A stretch of DNA of 64,000 bases, taken from Montifringilla adamsi (Eukaryota; Chordata; Aves; Passeriformes; Passeridae). The position numbers were made by a program, and so were the translations under genes. Numbering within the stretch: the first letter of the stretch is position 1; each line of letters starts with the position of its first letter. The DNA lies in the NCBI GenBank assembly GCA_017590115.1, contig JAGGNK010013670.1:1-64000 (forward strand), written 5' to 3'. Positions 1 to 14,212 of this stretch are shown here, piece after piece. The notes beneath the pieces are model-generated. The model made no database searches. It worked only from the letters and a program-made list of their open reading frames with translations, and was not told the DNA's origin.

Positions 1-2275
1 AAATTTTGCTGGATTTCTCCAAAACTATAGTTGCCGGAAGCTAGGACCCTGCAAGTCCTCAGAGCGCCAATTGCCAGGTTTCATCTGATGCTCAGACCTT
101 GGGCAAAGGACTTGTTTTTTCCCTGGAAAAGGACATTATTTTTGACCACTTGCCCCAGATGACTGATGCCAGCCAAGCTAGAAATTTGAAAATTTTGATG
201 CATTTCTCCAAATCTAAAGCTCCCAGAAACTAGGGCCCTTTAAGTCCTCATAGCCCCAAATTTCACCTGTCACCTGATACCAGCCCCTAGGGAAATTACT
301 TCTTTTTCCCCTGGAAAATGGCCACTGTTTGTGGTTGCGCTGCCCAATGACCCTGGACACTCAAGCTAGAAATTTGCAAATTTTGCTGGATTTCTCCAAA
401 ACTAAAGTGGGCAGAAGCTAGGCCCCTGTAAGTCCTCAGAGCACCAAACACCAGCTTTCATCTGATGCCCAGACCCTGGGCAATTGACTTCTTTTTCCCC
501 TGCAAAGTGGACATTTTTTGCAAACACTTCCCCCGAATGACTTATGCCGGCCATGCTAGAAATTTGCAGATTTTAATGCATATCACCAATACTAAAACTC
601 CCAGAAACTAGGGCCCTGGAAGTCCTCAGAGCCCCAAATGCCACCTGTCACCTGATGCCAGACCCTAGGGAAATGACTTATTTTTCCCCTGGAAAATAGC
701 CTCTGTTTGCAGCCTTTCTACCTGGCCCACCCTGGCCACCCAAGCTAGAAATTTCCAAATTTTGCTGGATTTCTCCAAAACTCAAGTGGCCAAATCTAGG
801 CCCCTGCATGCGCCCAGAGCCCCAATGGCCAGCTTTCATCTGATGCCCATACCAAGGGTTAATGATGTCTTTTTCACTCTGAAAATAGCCTCTGTTTGCG
901 GCCACTCGCCCTGGCCCACCCTGGCCACCCAAGCTAGAAATTTCCAAATTTTGCTGGATTTCTCAAGAACTAAATCTGCCAGAAACTAGGCCCCTGCAAG
1001 TCCTCCGAGCTGCAAATGCCACCTTTCGTCTTATACCCAGACCTCGGGGAAATGACTTCTTTTTCCTCTGGAAAATGGCCTCTGTTTGCGGCCACTCTTC
1101 CTGGGTTACCATTGCCTCCCAAGCTAGAGTTTGTAAATTTTGCTGGATTTCTCCAAAACTTAAGCTGCCAGAAAGTAGGTCAATGCAAGTCCTCGGAGAC
1201 CCAATGGCCAGCTTTCATCTGATACCCAGAGCCTGGGCATGTAACTTCTTTTTCCCCTGGAAAATGGCCTCTGTTTGCGGCCACTCACCCTGCCCAACTG
1301 TGGCCTGCCAAGCTGGAAATTTGCAAATTTTGCTGGATTTCACTAGAACTAAAGTAGCCACAAAGTAGGACCCTGCTTGTCCTTGGTCTCCCAAATGCCC
1401 CTTTTCATCTGATACCCTGACCCAGGAATAATTACTTCCTTTTCTCCTGGTAAATGGCCACCGTTTCCTGCCAATGGCCACGGACGACTCTGTTTCGTCA
1501 AGCCAGAAATTTGCAAATTTTGCTGGATTTTTCCGAAAACTAAAGCGGCCACAAAGTAGGACCCTGCAAGTCCTTAAACTCCCAAAAGCCAGTTTTTTTC
1601 TGATACCCAGACCCTGAGCAGATGACTTCTTTTTCCCTTGGAAAATTGCCTCCGTTTGCGGCCACTCGCACCAGTGAACTGTGGTCTGCCAAGCTAGAAC
1701 TTTTCACATTTTGCTGGATTTCTGCAAAACCAAAGCTGCCACAAACGAGGACCCTGCTCATCCTTACAGCCCCAAAAGCCACCTTTCATCTGATACCCAG
1801 ACCCTGGGCAAATGACTTCTTTTTCCCCTGGAAAAGGGCCTCAATTTGCAGCCACTCACCCTGCCCGACCGTGGTACGCCAAGCTGGAAATTTGTAAACT
1901 TTGCTGGATTTTGCCAAAACTAATGATGCCACTAACTAGGACCCTGCTCATCCTTAGACTCCCAAAACTCCACGTTTCATCTGATGCCCAGACACTAGGT
2001 ATTTGCCTTCTTTTTCCTATGGATAAATGGCCTCCATTTGCAGCTACTCGCCACTGCATACCGTGGCCTGCCAAGCTAGAAATTTGCAAACTTTGCTGGA
2101 TTTCTCCAAATTTAAAGCTGCCAGCAACAAGGCCCCTGCAAGTCCTTAGAGCCCCCAAGGCCACCTTTCATCTGATGCCCAGACCCTGGGGACATGATTT
2201 CTTTTTCCCATGGAAAATGGCCTCCGTTTGCAGCACTTGCCCCTCGTGGGATACAGCTGCAAACTGGATATTTTT
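1..2275. repeat. ~190-bp satellite array, 12 copies
   Basis: Twelve head-to-tail copies of a 188-192 bp unit. The anchor 'gctggatttctcc' or its variant falls at about 11, 200, 388, 578, 767, 956, 1145, 1335, 1525, 1716, 1906 and 2098. Each unit also carries 'aagctagaaatttgcaaa', 'aggaccctgcaagtcctca', 'tttcatctgatgcccagacc' and 'tttttcccctggaaaatgg'. The first copies alternate between a 'gctggatt' and a 'gatgcatt' type, suggesting a dimeric (~380 bp) higher-order unit at this end. The array runs off the left edge. Open frames inside it follow the repeat phase and are not genes. Confidence 0.93.
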
Positions 2276-3915
2276 AGGGCAGGTGGAACTCAGTGTCCAT
2301 TGTGACACAACACACACTCATTAATAAAACAGAGCACAGTGTCACCATGGAATCTTGGGGAAGCACATGACTCTTATAAACACAGCCAGGCCCCATGGAA
2401 CCAAGAAGACCACTGGGATGCAATAAAATCTCAAGGAACCAAGGGTCAGTTATAAACACCTCAGCCGTTGATGAAACTAAAGGGAACATTGTGATGTACC
2501 AGAATTTCATGTATTCAAGGCTCTACTTTGAGCAAGAGTGGCCTCATGGAACACAGGTGCCACTGGGACATTGCCAGGCCTAGTGAAAACAGGACTCCAT
2601 TATTGCACAGCAAGGCCTCATGGAACCCAGAAGACAAATGTGACACAATGGAACGTCTGTGAACCCAGCGGCAACTGCAAACACAAGTAGCACATCCTTG
2701 AAGTGAGGTCCTATTGGATCTTGTCGGTGTCCATTGTGACACAGCACAGCCTCGTGGTGCACAGTGACACCATGGAATCTTGGGGAGGCAAGTATTAATT
2801 GTAAACACAGTCAGGCTTTATGGAAGCCAGGAGACCACTGTGATGCACTGGGATCTAAAGGAACCAAGGCTCTACTTTGAGCAAGATGGCCCTCATGGCA
2901 CACAGGTGCCACTGGGACATTGCAAGTCCTAGTAGAAACAAAGCTCCATTATTGCACAAAAAGGCCTCATAGCATCTGGGTGGCTACTGTGTCACAAGGG
3001 CATCTGATAGAAGTAAATTTTCATGGAGATGCTAAAGAACCTCATGGCACACAGGAGACCACTGTGATGCCATGCAATCTTGGGGAATGCAGAGTCAACT
3101 GCAAACATGGCAGGGCCTCATGGAACACAGGTGCCACTGGGATATCTCCATTGCCCATGGAAGCAAGTGTCCATTATGACACAGACAGGCCTAATGGAAC
3201 ACAGGAGACCACTATGATGAAAGAAAATCTCAAGACACCAAGGCTCCATTATGACACAGAGGGCCATCATGGAACCAAGCTAACCACTGTGAGGCAACAC
3301 AGTCTCATGGAACAAAGACTAAGTTGTCAACACAGCAGGGCCTCATGGATCCCAGGTGCCAATGGGACGTTTCCAAGGCTTGTGCAAGCAAGTGTCCATT
3401 GTGACACAGTCAGGCCTAATGGAACACAGAAGAACATTGTTAGACCATGAAATCTCATAGAAACAAGTGCCAACTCTTTCACAGCAGGGCCTCATGGAAC
3501 CCAGGAGATCACTGTGATGTAATCGAGTCTTGTGGGAAAAAATTGCAATTTTGAACAACACAGGGCTTCATGGAACACAGGTTCCACTTGTGTACTGCCA
3601 GGGAAGGTGGAACTAGGTGTCCATTGTAACACAGCAGAGACTCATGGAAGTCAGAAGACCATTGTGATGCAATGAAATCTCAAGGATCTACTTTGATTAA
3701 GTGGGACATCATGGGCAATAGGTGTCCCTGGGACATTGCCAGGCCTAGTAGGAACAAGGCTCCATTTTTCAAAGCATGCCCTCAGGGCACCCAGAAGGCC
3801 ACTGTGTTGTAAAGGAATATGATAGAAGCAAGTGTCCATTGCAACATAGGAATACCTCATGGCACCCAGGAGACCACGGTGACACAATGCAATCTCTGGG
3901 AACCAAGTGGCAACT
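2276..3915. repeat. ~74-bp minisatellite array, about 22 copies
   Basis: A different tandem repeat begins where the 190-bp satellite ends. The core 'cctcatggaacacagg' recurs roughly every 74 bp (near 2542, 2614, 2890, 3040, 3116, 3190, 3340, 3413, 3489, 3566, 3638, 3858). Units tend to alternate between a 'gtgccactgggacattgcc' and an 'agaccactgtgatgcaat' type, so the true period may be a ~148-bp dimer. 'tccattgtgacacag' recurs in most units. It encodes nothing recognisable. Confidence 0.88.
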
Positions 3916-3926
3916 GCAAACTCTAT

Positions 3927-3965
3927 CCCCTAACCCTAACCCTAACCCCTTACCCTAACCCTCTG
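3927..3965. repeat. interstitial telomeric repeat (CCCTAA)n
   Basis: A short block of four to five CCCTAA-type hexamers with one imperfect unit sits at the edge of the 74-bp minisatellite. The C-rich strand reads 5' to 3' on the plus strand, as it would at a left-hand chromosome end. The block is too short to be a terminal telomere. Confidence 0.85.
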
Positions 3966-4079
3966 CCCTTCTCCATCACCACTGCCCCACCACCCTTGTC
4001 CTCACACCAGGAAGCACTGCAAGCCATACTGCACTGCAAGCTGGAGATCGAGGTGTAGGTTGTGCTCAAGCATGCTGGA

Positions 4080-4420
4080 AAACCCCTTTCTGAGAAGAGA
4101 TGTCTTTCCAAAATGCAATTTTGCATTCTTTCCCAAAGTTCATTTTTAGCCTGCCACCATCTTGGGAAGGACATCTTGACTCACATGCCCATGCCACCGT
4201 CTTGAGTGTACCTGTAGTGACTTCTGGCCATTACTGCCATCTTGGATGTGGTGTGATGCAATTTCTGGTAAATCCTCACCATCCTGAGAGTAGCAGTACA
4301 AGTTTTTTCTGGATCCACCATCATGGCTGTTATGGCACATGGCTTCCTGTCATGCTCGCCATCTTGAGAATGGACTGATGCCAATTCCTGGCTCCTCTAC
4401 CATCTTGAGCACATTATCAT
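4080..4420. repeat. degenerate 'ccaccatcttgag' minisatellite
   Basis: The motif 'gccaccatcttgag' or a close variant recurs at about 4155, 4192, 4228, 4280, 4317, 4357 and 4400, spaced 36-52 bp. Copies have diverged and there is no coding potential. Bases 3966-4080 between the telomeric block and this array show nothing recognisable. Confidence 0.6.
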
Positions 4421-4423
4421 CAC

Positions 4424-4717
4424 AGAATCACTAGGTTGGAAGAGACCTTTAAGATCATCTAGTCCAACCCATGCCCTAACATCTCTTCAACTAAACCATG
4501 GCACTGAGTGCCACATCCAATCTTTTTTAAACACATCCAGGGATGGTGACTCCACCATCAGACAATTTCAGTTCTTTATCAGTCTTTCAGTAAAAAACTT
4601 TTTCCTAACATCCCACCTAAGCTTCCCTTGGCACAGCTTAAGAATGTGTCCTCTTGTTCTGTCAGTTGTTGCCTGGAAAAAGAGACTACCCTCCCCCATC
4701 TACAACCACCTTCCAGG
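4424..4717 (-). mobile_element. CR1 LINE fragment (3' part), left piece
   Basis: The stretch reads as the reverse complement of a CR1 3' end: 'atcacagaatcac' (the tail), then 'aggttggaagagacctttaa' and 'gatcatctagtccaaccc'. It continues inward to 'ctacaaccaccttccagg'. It stops at 4717 where an LTR has inserted and resumes at 5576. Confidence 0.9.
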
Positions 4718-5575
4718 TGTGATAAATGGATGTGATTCGTGCTAATAAAATTGTAATTATATCATTAATTTGGGAAAATAATAATAAGAAGTATATGTGA
4801 TCGGTATCAAAGAGCAGAAGGTCTCCCTTACAGATGTTTCTTGTGAGAAACCAGATATAAGATGTCATGTTGGAATAAGCAGAATATTCAAAAGTAGATA
4901 TGGCCTTGAGGAGGAAAACTCCCAAACCAAAATTGGCATCAACTGATGTTAAGACAAATTCCAGAGCAAAAAGCGACCTTGAATATGAATAAAGTTGGGA
5001 TAATTCCAGACAGGAAGTCTAAAATAGTGGTCTTATCTATGAAATAAATAAGGTTTAATCGGAACATAGTGCTTACTTATATAACACCAAGCTTAATGTG
5101 CATGTGCCACCTGCCTGGTTATCAAGAGGGCATGTGAGGAAGACATCAGCCTTCCTCCAAGAAGACCACCAAAGAGCCAGAAGACCCCTTGGAAACAATG
5201 GTAGCAGGCACTGTGCAGTAGAGTGACACAGATTTCAAGAATCAAAAATAGGAGGAGATTTACAGAGAACTAACAATGAATATGTATTAGCACAGAGTAT
5301 ATAAGTTGTGTTTGGATCCTTTTGCCTTCGTATGTGAGGCAGGGTGGGAAGTCCTTCCCGTACCCCAATCGGTTTTGCTTATGCTTTATCCAAACCACTC
5401 CCAAATTTCTGTAACTACTGAATTATATCTGATTGTATTATTTCATCTCAACACTGAATTATATCTGATTGTATTATTTCATCTTAATTAAAATTGATGA
5501 CCTCAAAACTGCTGCTAAATTTTAAGTTTGTAGTTTCTTGAATTGGACAAAGGCTCATTCATAATATTCATAACA
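4718..5575 (+). mobile_element. solo LTR inserted into CR1, 4-bp target duplication
   Basis: This 858-bp element starts TGTGATAAATGG, ends TTCATAACA, and is flanked on both sides by CAGG (4714-4717 and 5576-5579). Left and right flanks join into one continuous CR1, which proves insertion. A TATATAA box lies at 5298-5304 and an ATTAAA near 5490, giving plus-strand LTR order. A 36-bp unit containing 'gaattatatctgattgta' is duplicated in tandem at 5417-5488. The TG...CA ends and 4-bp duplication fit a retroviral LTR of ERV1-like class. No internal viral region is present. Confidence 0.8.
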
Positions 5576-5730
5576 CAGGTAATTGTAGAGAGTGATAAAG
5601 TCACCTCTGAGTCTCCTTTCCTCCAGCCTAAACAACCCCAGCTCCCTCAGTGGTTTCTCACAGGGCTTGCATTCCAAGCCCTTCAAGTCATGTGAGTTCC
5701 TGCAGCCAAAGCCCAACAGCACATGGCAAG
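5576..5730 (-). mobile_element. CR1 LINE fragment, right piece of the split copy
   Basis: 'aggtaattgtagagagtgat' continues the CR1 interrupted at 4717, followed by 'ctcctttcctccagcctaa', 'caaccccagctccctcagtgg' minus its last base, and a stretch typical of internal CR1 3' sequence. The right boundary is vague, and GC-rich sequence up to about 5,890 may belong to the same copy. Confidence 0.8.
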
Positions 5731-5904
5731 AACCCTCCCTCCTCACTTGGCTCACTACAAACCTCCTCAGCCACTGCCGCTGCAGCTGGGTCTCGTGCCT
5801 GGTGCTCCCAGGCACCACGTGTTCTCCAGGGCCAGCAGGAGGCAAGGGCAGGCATGGAAAGCGCCGCAGTGGCACTTCGACAAGTCACTCACTGTCCGCG
5901 TGTG

Positions 5905-6110
5905 CATTTCTTAGCTGCAGTACCGCTTTTTAGCTGCAGGTGGCCGCAGCGAGTCGTTTAAGTCATGGCACATGCAACATTTCTTATGTACCGCTTTTAC
6001 TCTGCAGGTGACACTACTGAGTCATTAAACAGCATATATGCGCAGTACCTCATACTTGTCACCAGGTGGCAGCAGCGATTTAAGTACCAACCAAGCTCTC
6101 AGCCTTTGAG
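5905..6110. repeat. three degenerate ~55-70 bp tandem units
   Basis: Three diverged copies share 'gtaccgctttt', 'ctgcaggtg' and 'cgatttaagt/gtcgtttaagt' (near 5920, 5988 and 6044). No gene is seen. The following 6,110-6,430 is AT-rich, with an (AT)n tract at about 6348-6364 and a weak CCCTAA-like stretch near 6400. Confidence 0.5.
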
Positions 6111-6431
6111 TGACGCACAAAAATGCTTTTTGTTTGAATACACAGAGCTATTTCTATTCCCCTCATAGAGATCATATTTTCTCCCATTTTTCAAGCCCTT
6201 TCTTGTTTAAAATATATATACAAAAAGTTACATTTGTATTTTCAAAAACCCTATATACCTGTATTTAGAATTCCTTATATTCTTAAGATCCTGCATATAA
6301 AACAGTAAATAAAGGCTTGTATTTGGAAATCAATTTTTATAAAAATTATTATATATATATATATGTATAAAATATAAGAAAAGTTACCATTTTTAACTAC
6401 CCTAACCATTACCCCTTACAACTGGACCTAA

Positions 6432-6845
6432 CCCAGCAACTCAGTGTCTCAGGAGCAGTTCAGAGGCAGCCCCCAGGAGCCCAAAGCCAGCCAGAGCCAT
6501 AACTCCTGGCAGCTTTCATCTTGTAACAATCCTCCAACGTTCACAATTTTAGGAGGCAGAATCCCACTTTTAGCCCCAGGAGTGTTACTGTGAATGTTAG
6601 CTCTTTTCCATAGGAAGGAAAGCCTCACAACCCACTGTCTCAGAGGCAGTGGAGATACAGCCTCAGGAGTCCAAGGCCAGCCAGAGCCTGGCAGATTTCA
6701 TCTGGAAGGAATCCTCTGACATTCACAGGTTTAGGAGGCAGAATCCCATTTTTGGATTACAGTGCCTGACGATGAACTGATGGCCCTTTTCCATATGAAG
6801 GGAAGCCTGGCAACCCACTGTCTTGTGGGCAGTTGTGTTACGACC
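6432..6845. repeat. ~185-bp tandem duplication
   Basis: Two diverged head-to-tail copies share 'ccagccagagcc' (6491, 6681), 'aggaggcagaatccca' (6551, 6733) and 'ttttccata' followed by 'gaagg'. The copies are 182-190 bp apart. The period matches the satellite at 1-2275 and a few words are shared ('cagctttcatct'), so this could be an eroded relative; that link is weak. Bases 6,846-7,080 show nothing recognisable. Confidence 0.7.
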
Positions 6846-7082
6846 AAAACCACCCCATGATTCTATGACTGGTACTGCTTGAAGAAGTCCCGCTGAATGA
6901 GTTCAGGGATAGGGATGCCACTGCAGGCCAGTAACTGCACCATCATCCCAGTGCCTGTGGCTGGGCATGGGTCAAATGTCCCTTTCTAGGTTTGGTGAGA
7001 ACACCCTGAAAACAAGTTGATCTTTCCTCCTGAACATTTGCAGCAGAACATGGAAATGAAGCTGACACTAACATAAATGCAG

Positions 7083-8255
7083 GTTTTATTTATCTGGGTC
7101 TGCAGCTGTCATGAACTCCATCCATTTCCTGATGCTCAGTCTTTTGGTCAGTGCCCAGTCCCCCACACTCTCCTCCCTGACAATGCCCAGCACCATCCAG
7201 GATTGAGGGTCATTATCGAACACTGGGCAGCAGGACGGCTCAATGTGCATGGCACAGGCATAGCCCTGTGAGCAGCCTGCTTGGTCATAAACACGCAAGA
7301 TGTGCATTTGGATCTGCACACCAGCCCCAGAGCCACAGAAGTGATGGGCTCACATTGAGCCAATGGCATCAGCTACTGTTTGTTCTAAGGCTACTTTCTC
7401 TACGTTACTGTCGGTCCCGGTGACTTTACCGTTGTCATCCACACCAAAAAAATAAATATCCACCCTCAGTGTTTGCAAAGGCAGAGATGTATTTAGGAAG
7501 GGGTTTTTTTCTGATATATTACAAGCTACTCTTTGTACTGCATTCCTTAAATTCAATATGTGTTGCCTCTGTGAAACCCAGGACCTCCCCAACCAGCACT
7601 TCATCTTTCTTTATAAATCTGGCCACAGCATTTTGGATGTTGTGCTCTTGGATGTTCAGAAGAGTCTCTTTTGCTCCCCCATCAAAACTCAGCTGAGCTG
7701 TCTTGGGGGTCAGTCCATTCTCATTGTGGCACTTGGCACAGTTTTTCTCCCTCAGGAATTCAGGAGCTTCTCTGGAAGTCACAGGATAAACCAATATGCT
7801 GGCCCTATAAAACAAACCAGCAGTTAAGCTGCAGAGGTGCAACTTTGTGGCTGCACCCCCCATCTCTGGGCCTCCACAGCTCCATGTTTTAACAAAAAGC
7901 AGCAGGTTACTCCCCTGCTGCATCCATGCAAAGTATTCAGAGGCCTTGCTTCTGCTAGTGCAATCTCTGAGGCTCATCTCTATGTCTCCACAAATGCCTT
8001 GCTCCCAGAAGAAGTAATTCTTTCCTCACTCTCCATTCTTAATATTCCTCCTCCTGAATTCAGCAATGCACACATTGCTATGGAAAATACTTTTTCTGTT
8101 TTCTGATTGCTAGACTTCTTCTTTCTGGAACTGTTTCCTAAAAGTGTTTTCCCAATAACTACCAACACATCAGGATAGTTTGTGTTCAAATCAATCAGCA
8201 GCTGCCTCTCCTGTCTGGGCATCCTGATCCTGAAATGATATATTATTAAAAACAC
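7083..8255 (-). pseudogene. Schlafen (SLFN) family pseudogene, core-domain exon
   Basis: Translation on the minus strand gives scattered Schlafen core pieces. Near 8,230-8,000 there is a 'YPDVLVVIGKTLLG' segment and 'CALLNSGGGILRME'. Near 7,600 there is 'FTEATHIEFK', near 7,500-7,420 'FANTEGGYLF' and 'GVDDNGKVTG', and near 7,300-7,090 'HILRVYDQAGCSQGYACAM' through 'AADPDK'. These follow the family order, including the AlbA-like nucleotide-binding core. The frame is broken near 7,985, again between about 7,600 and 7,500, and in a run of seven A at 7446-7452; an in-frame TGA lies at 7350-7352. The copy ends with TAA and an AATAAA near 7,080 at what is an exon boundary in intact family members (from memory). 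Known Schlafens restrict tRNA use and viruses; this copy cannot make a full protein. Sequencing error could explain the homopolymer break but not all of them. Confidence 0.78.
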
Positions 8256-8267
8256 TTCATGATTATC

Positions 8268-8700
8268 ACAGAATTGTTAGGGTTAGGAAAGCTCTGAGGC
8301 TATGGAGTCCAACTGGTCCCATAGCACTGCCAAGGCCACCACTAACCCATGTCCCTCCCCACGTGCCACATCTACACATCTGTTAAATCTCTCCACAGAT
8401 GGTGATTCCACCACTGGCCTGAGCAGCCTGTGCCAGAGCTGGAGAACCCTTTCACTGAAGAAACTTTTCCCGGATGTTCAACCTAAATCTCTCCTGAGAA
8501 AACTCGAGACTGTTTCCCCTCATGCCACTCCTTGTTCTGTGGGAGCAGAGCCCAACCCTCACCTTGCTTGCACCCTCCTCTCAGGGAGTTGTGCAGAGCA
8601 AGCAGGTCCCCCTTGAGCCTCCTTTTATCCAGAGTCCCCCCAGGTTCCTCAGCTGCTCCTTATCAAATGTGCTCCAGACCATTCCCCAGCTCCACTACCC
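8268..8700 (-). mobile_element. CR1 LINE fragment
   Basis: Reverse-complement CR1: 'tatcacagaattgttagggt' tail, 'tggagtccaactggtccc', 'cacagatggtgattccacca', then 'ctgagaaaactcgagactg' and internal 3' sequence to about 8,700. The right boundary is approximate. Confidence 0.82.
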
Positions 8701-8829
8701 TTCACTGGACATGCAAATAAGGGCATACACACGGTATCGGGACCAAGGAAACCTGGGAAAAAAGAAACATTGGAAAATGAAAGTGAAAATTAAAACAATT
8801 TATTGCAAGGGCAGTCAGGTCTGAGCGGG

Positions 8830-9350
8830 CTTGGTGCGGAGGCCGCGGGTTAATGATGGGAATTGCTTGGGCGCTCTAGCACAGCCCTGAAGTCACGTCC
8901 GAAGCACATCCCCGCCTCCCTCAGCCGCGGCCGACTTTTCCCGGCCCCCGCGGTCCCTGAGGGCGAAAAGCCCCGCCCCGCGGGCAGAGTCCCTTGGGTG
9001 GGCGGGGGCGGCTGCGGAGCGGGCAGAGCCCCGGGCCGGGGCCGTGGTCGGAGCCGCTGCGTAGGGCGGGGGGGCCGTCCCAGGCTCCTCTTCCCTCCGA
9101 CCCGCCTCGAGCCGGTCCCGCCTGGCGCTGCTGCCGCCTCGTCTCGGGCTCGGGGCCGTCCCCCGCCCGCTCTAGACAGCGCCGGCGACCGGCAGGGAGG
9201 AAAGTGTGGAGAACGGGGACCGGGCGCGGACCGAACTTCCGGGGAATCGGGCTCCGGGCCGGCTCCGTGGGCGCCGTAGGCGGCGAGTGCGGGCACATAG
9301 CCCCGTTTAGCGGAAACTTCCCTTCCCTTCTCTTCCCGCACGGCCCCTCC
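8830..9350. promoter_or_regulatory. CpG island without an identified gene
   Basis: About 500 bp is very GC-rich and dense in CpG. It contains GGGCGG-type boxes, while flanking DNA is AT-richer. Long frames here are by-products of GC content and match nothing I know. It lies downstream of BCL7B, beyond a candidate BCL7B polyadenylation signal at 9393-9398. In the human arrangement (from memory) the BAZ1B promoter sits at this position. It could be an orphan promoter, the start of a non-coding RNA, or part of a long BCL7B 3' UTR, since another minus-strand AATAAA is near 8,800. Confidence 0.55.
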
Positions 9351-9392
9351 CCATCCGGCCGACATCGTGCTCTGCATCTGTATTTCAAACAA

Positions 9393-9398
9393 TTTAAT
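9393..9398 (-). terminator. candidate BCL7B polyadenylation signal (ATTAAA)
   Basis: An ATTAAA on the minus strand lies 909 bp past the BCL7B stop, in an AT-rich island followed by the CpG island. It would give a 3' UTR of about 0.9 kb. An alternative AATAAA near 8,800 would lengthen it to about 1.5 kb. Confidence 0.45.
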
Positions 9399-10306
9399 TT
9401 TAAAAATATTCTATTCAGTGCTAAAATAACTTTCCACTTCCACGCGCGGCCGCGCCTCCAGCTTCACCAGGCTCGATCACGGACTCGGCGGGACATGCAG
9501 TGGCAGCGGGAGGAGAGTGGGGCTGAGGGGGCAGCGGGTATTGGGGAGCGGCAGAGCCCCAGGGTGGGAGCACTTCCCGGGGGCTCCAGCACCCTGCTGA
9601 TTCCTCTCCCACCTCAGGGACAGCGGGGACAAGGCCCTCCAGCACAGGGCAGCGGCTCCCCCTGCTCTGCCGGCTCCCGGGGGACTGCAAATTCCATTCG
9701 GCTGGAGCTGTGCCTCGAGGCAAAGCTGAGGCCGGTCAGTGCCTGCCCTCCGGGGGGAGGGGAAAGCGCTCCCCTCTCTCCCAGCATGAATGGCTTAAAC
9801 TAGCAGCTTATTGCACAGCGTCCCAGTGGGTCCCTGCCGGCCGCCCCCTCACTGCCCCCCACACCCACCACCACCTGCTCCCACAACCGAGTGAATACAT
9901 CACCCGGAGCAGGTGGAAGGTGGCTCTCCTGTTCCCAGCACCCAGGGGAAGGGCAGGCAGGGGAGCCACAAGCAGGCAAACAGAATCTGCCAGTGTTCTG
10001 GGGACCATGGAGAGCAGGGAGACCCATGGAGAACCCCCCCACACATGCAGCCCACCCAGCAGAGACCCCCAGCTCTAGGGCAGGGAGCAGGGAGAGAGGG
10101 AGCCAATAAATAGAGGCAAAATTGCAGGTACTGGCAGCAGCCCCATCCATCGGGAAGGGCAGGGCAGGGCAGGGTAGGGCAGGGCGCACTTGATGCGAGT
10201 GGTGGGAGCCCCGACGCTGGGGAAGGGGCAGGCTGGAGGGAAACGCTGGTCCTGGAGAGGTCAGGCAGCTCTGCAAGGGGCTGGCGAAGGTGCTGGGCCA
10301 GGCAGG

Positions 10307-13816
<3,510 letters not shown>

Positions 13817-14120
13817 TTACAGCACTGCCCCGTTCCATGCAGCAGAATCCCCACCGTTCAGCATCAACACTGAACTTTGGCAGCTGTCTTGGGAAAAAAA
13901 AACCGACCAACCAACCAAAAAACCTACCCCAAATCCACACAACTCCCATTTCTAAGCTCAGGAGAACTCGTAGGCATTGCCTTAGCAATCAGTTTCATAG
14001 GATACTGATGATCTAAGCCCGGGGGGAAAACAACCCAAGAGTGTGACACTGGGAGATGCCACCGTCCCCAGCCCTGTCCCCACCCATCACAGAGCACACA
14101 AGGAAGGACCCAGGCACTCT

Positions 14121-14126
14121 TTTATT
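14121..14126 (-). terminator. TBL2 polyadenylation signal (AATAAA)
   Basis: A canonical AATAAA on the minus strand lies 87 bp past the TBL2 stop, preceded by a U-rich run (A-rich on the plus strand, 14,146-14,167). It implies a 3' UTR of about 100 nt and places the TBL2 end some 0.3-0.5 kb from the BCL7B start region. Confidence 0.8.
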
Positions 14127-14212
14127 ACTGTTGTTCACAGTTATTAAAAAAAAAAAACAAAAAAAAACCATCCCCAAGGCAGAGCACAGTTGCCTCCTGC
14201 TGTACAGGTAGC

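Noticed and set aside
1812..2324. 170-codon plus-strand open frame near the left edge
   Set aside because: It lies in the satellite; the same peptide words recur every repeat unit on both strands, so the frame follows from repeat phase.
3927..3965. A true chromosome terminus
   Set aside because: Only four to five hexamers, with complex sequence on both sides; interstitial.
1..4420. A CRISPR-like array (regular repeats)
   Set aside because: Units are contiguous diverged monomers with no unique spacers, in a vertebrate genome.
8850..9803. Long open frames (up to 269 codons) over the CpG island
   Set aside because: Low stop frequency is expected at such GC content; frames overlap on both strands and match no family.
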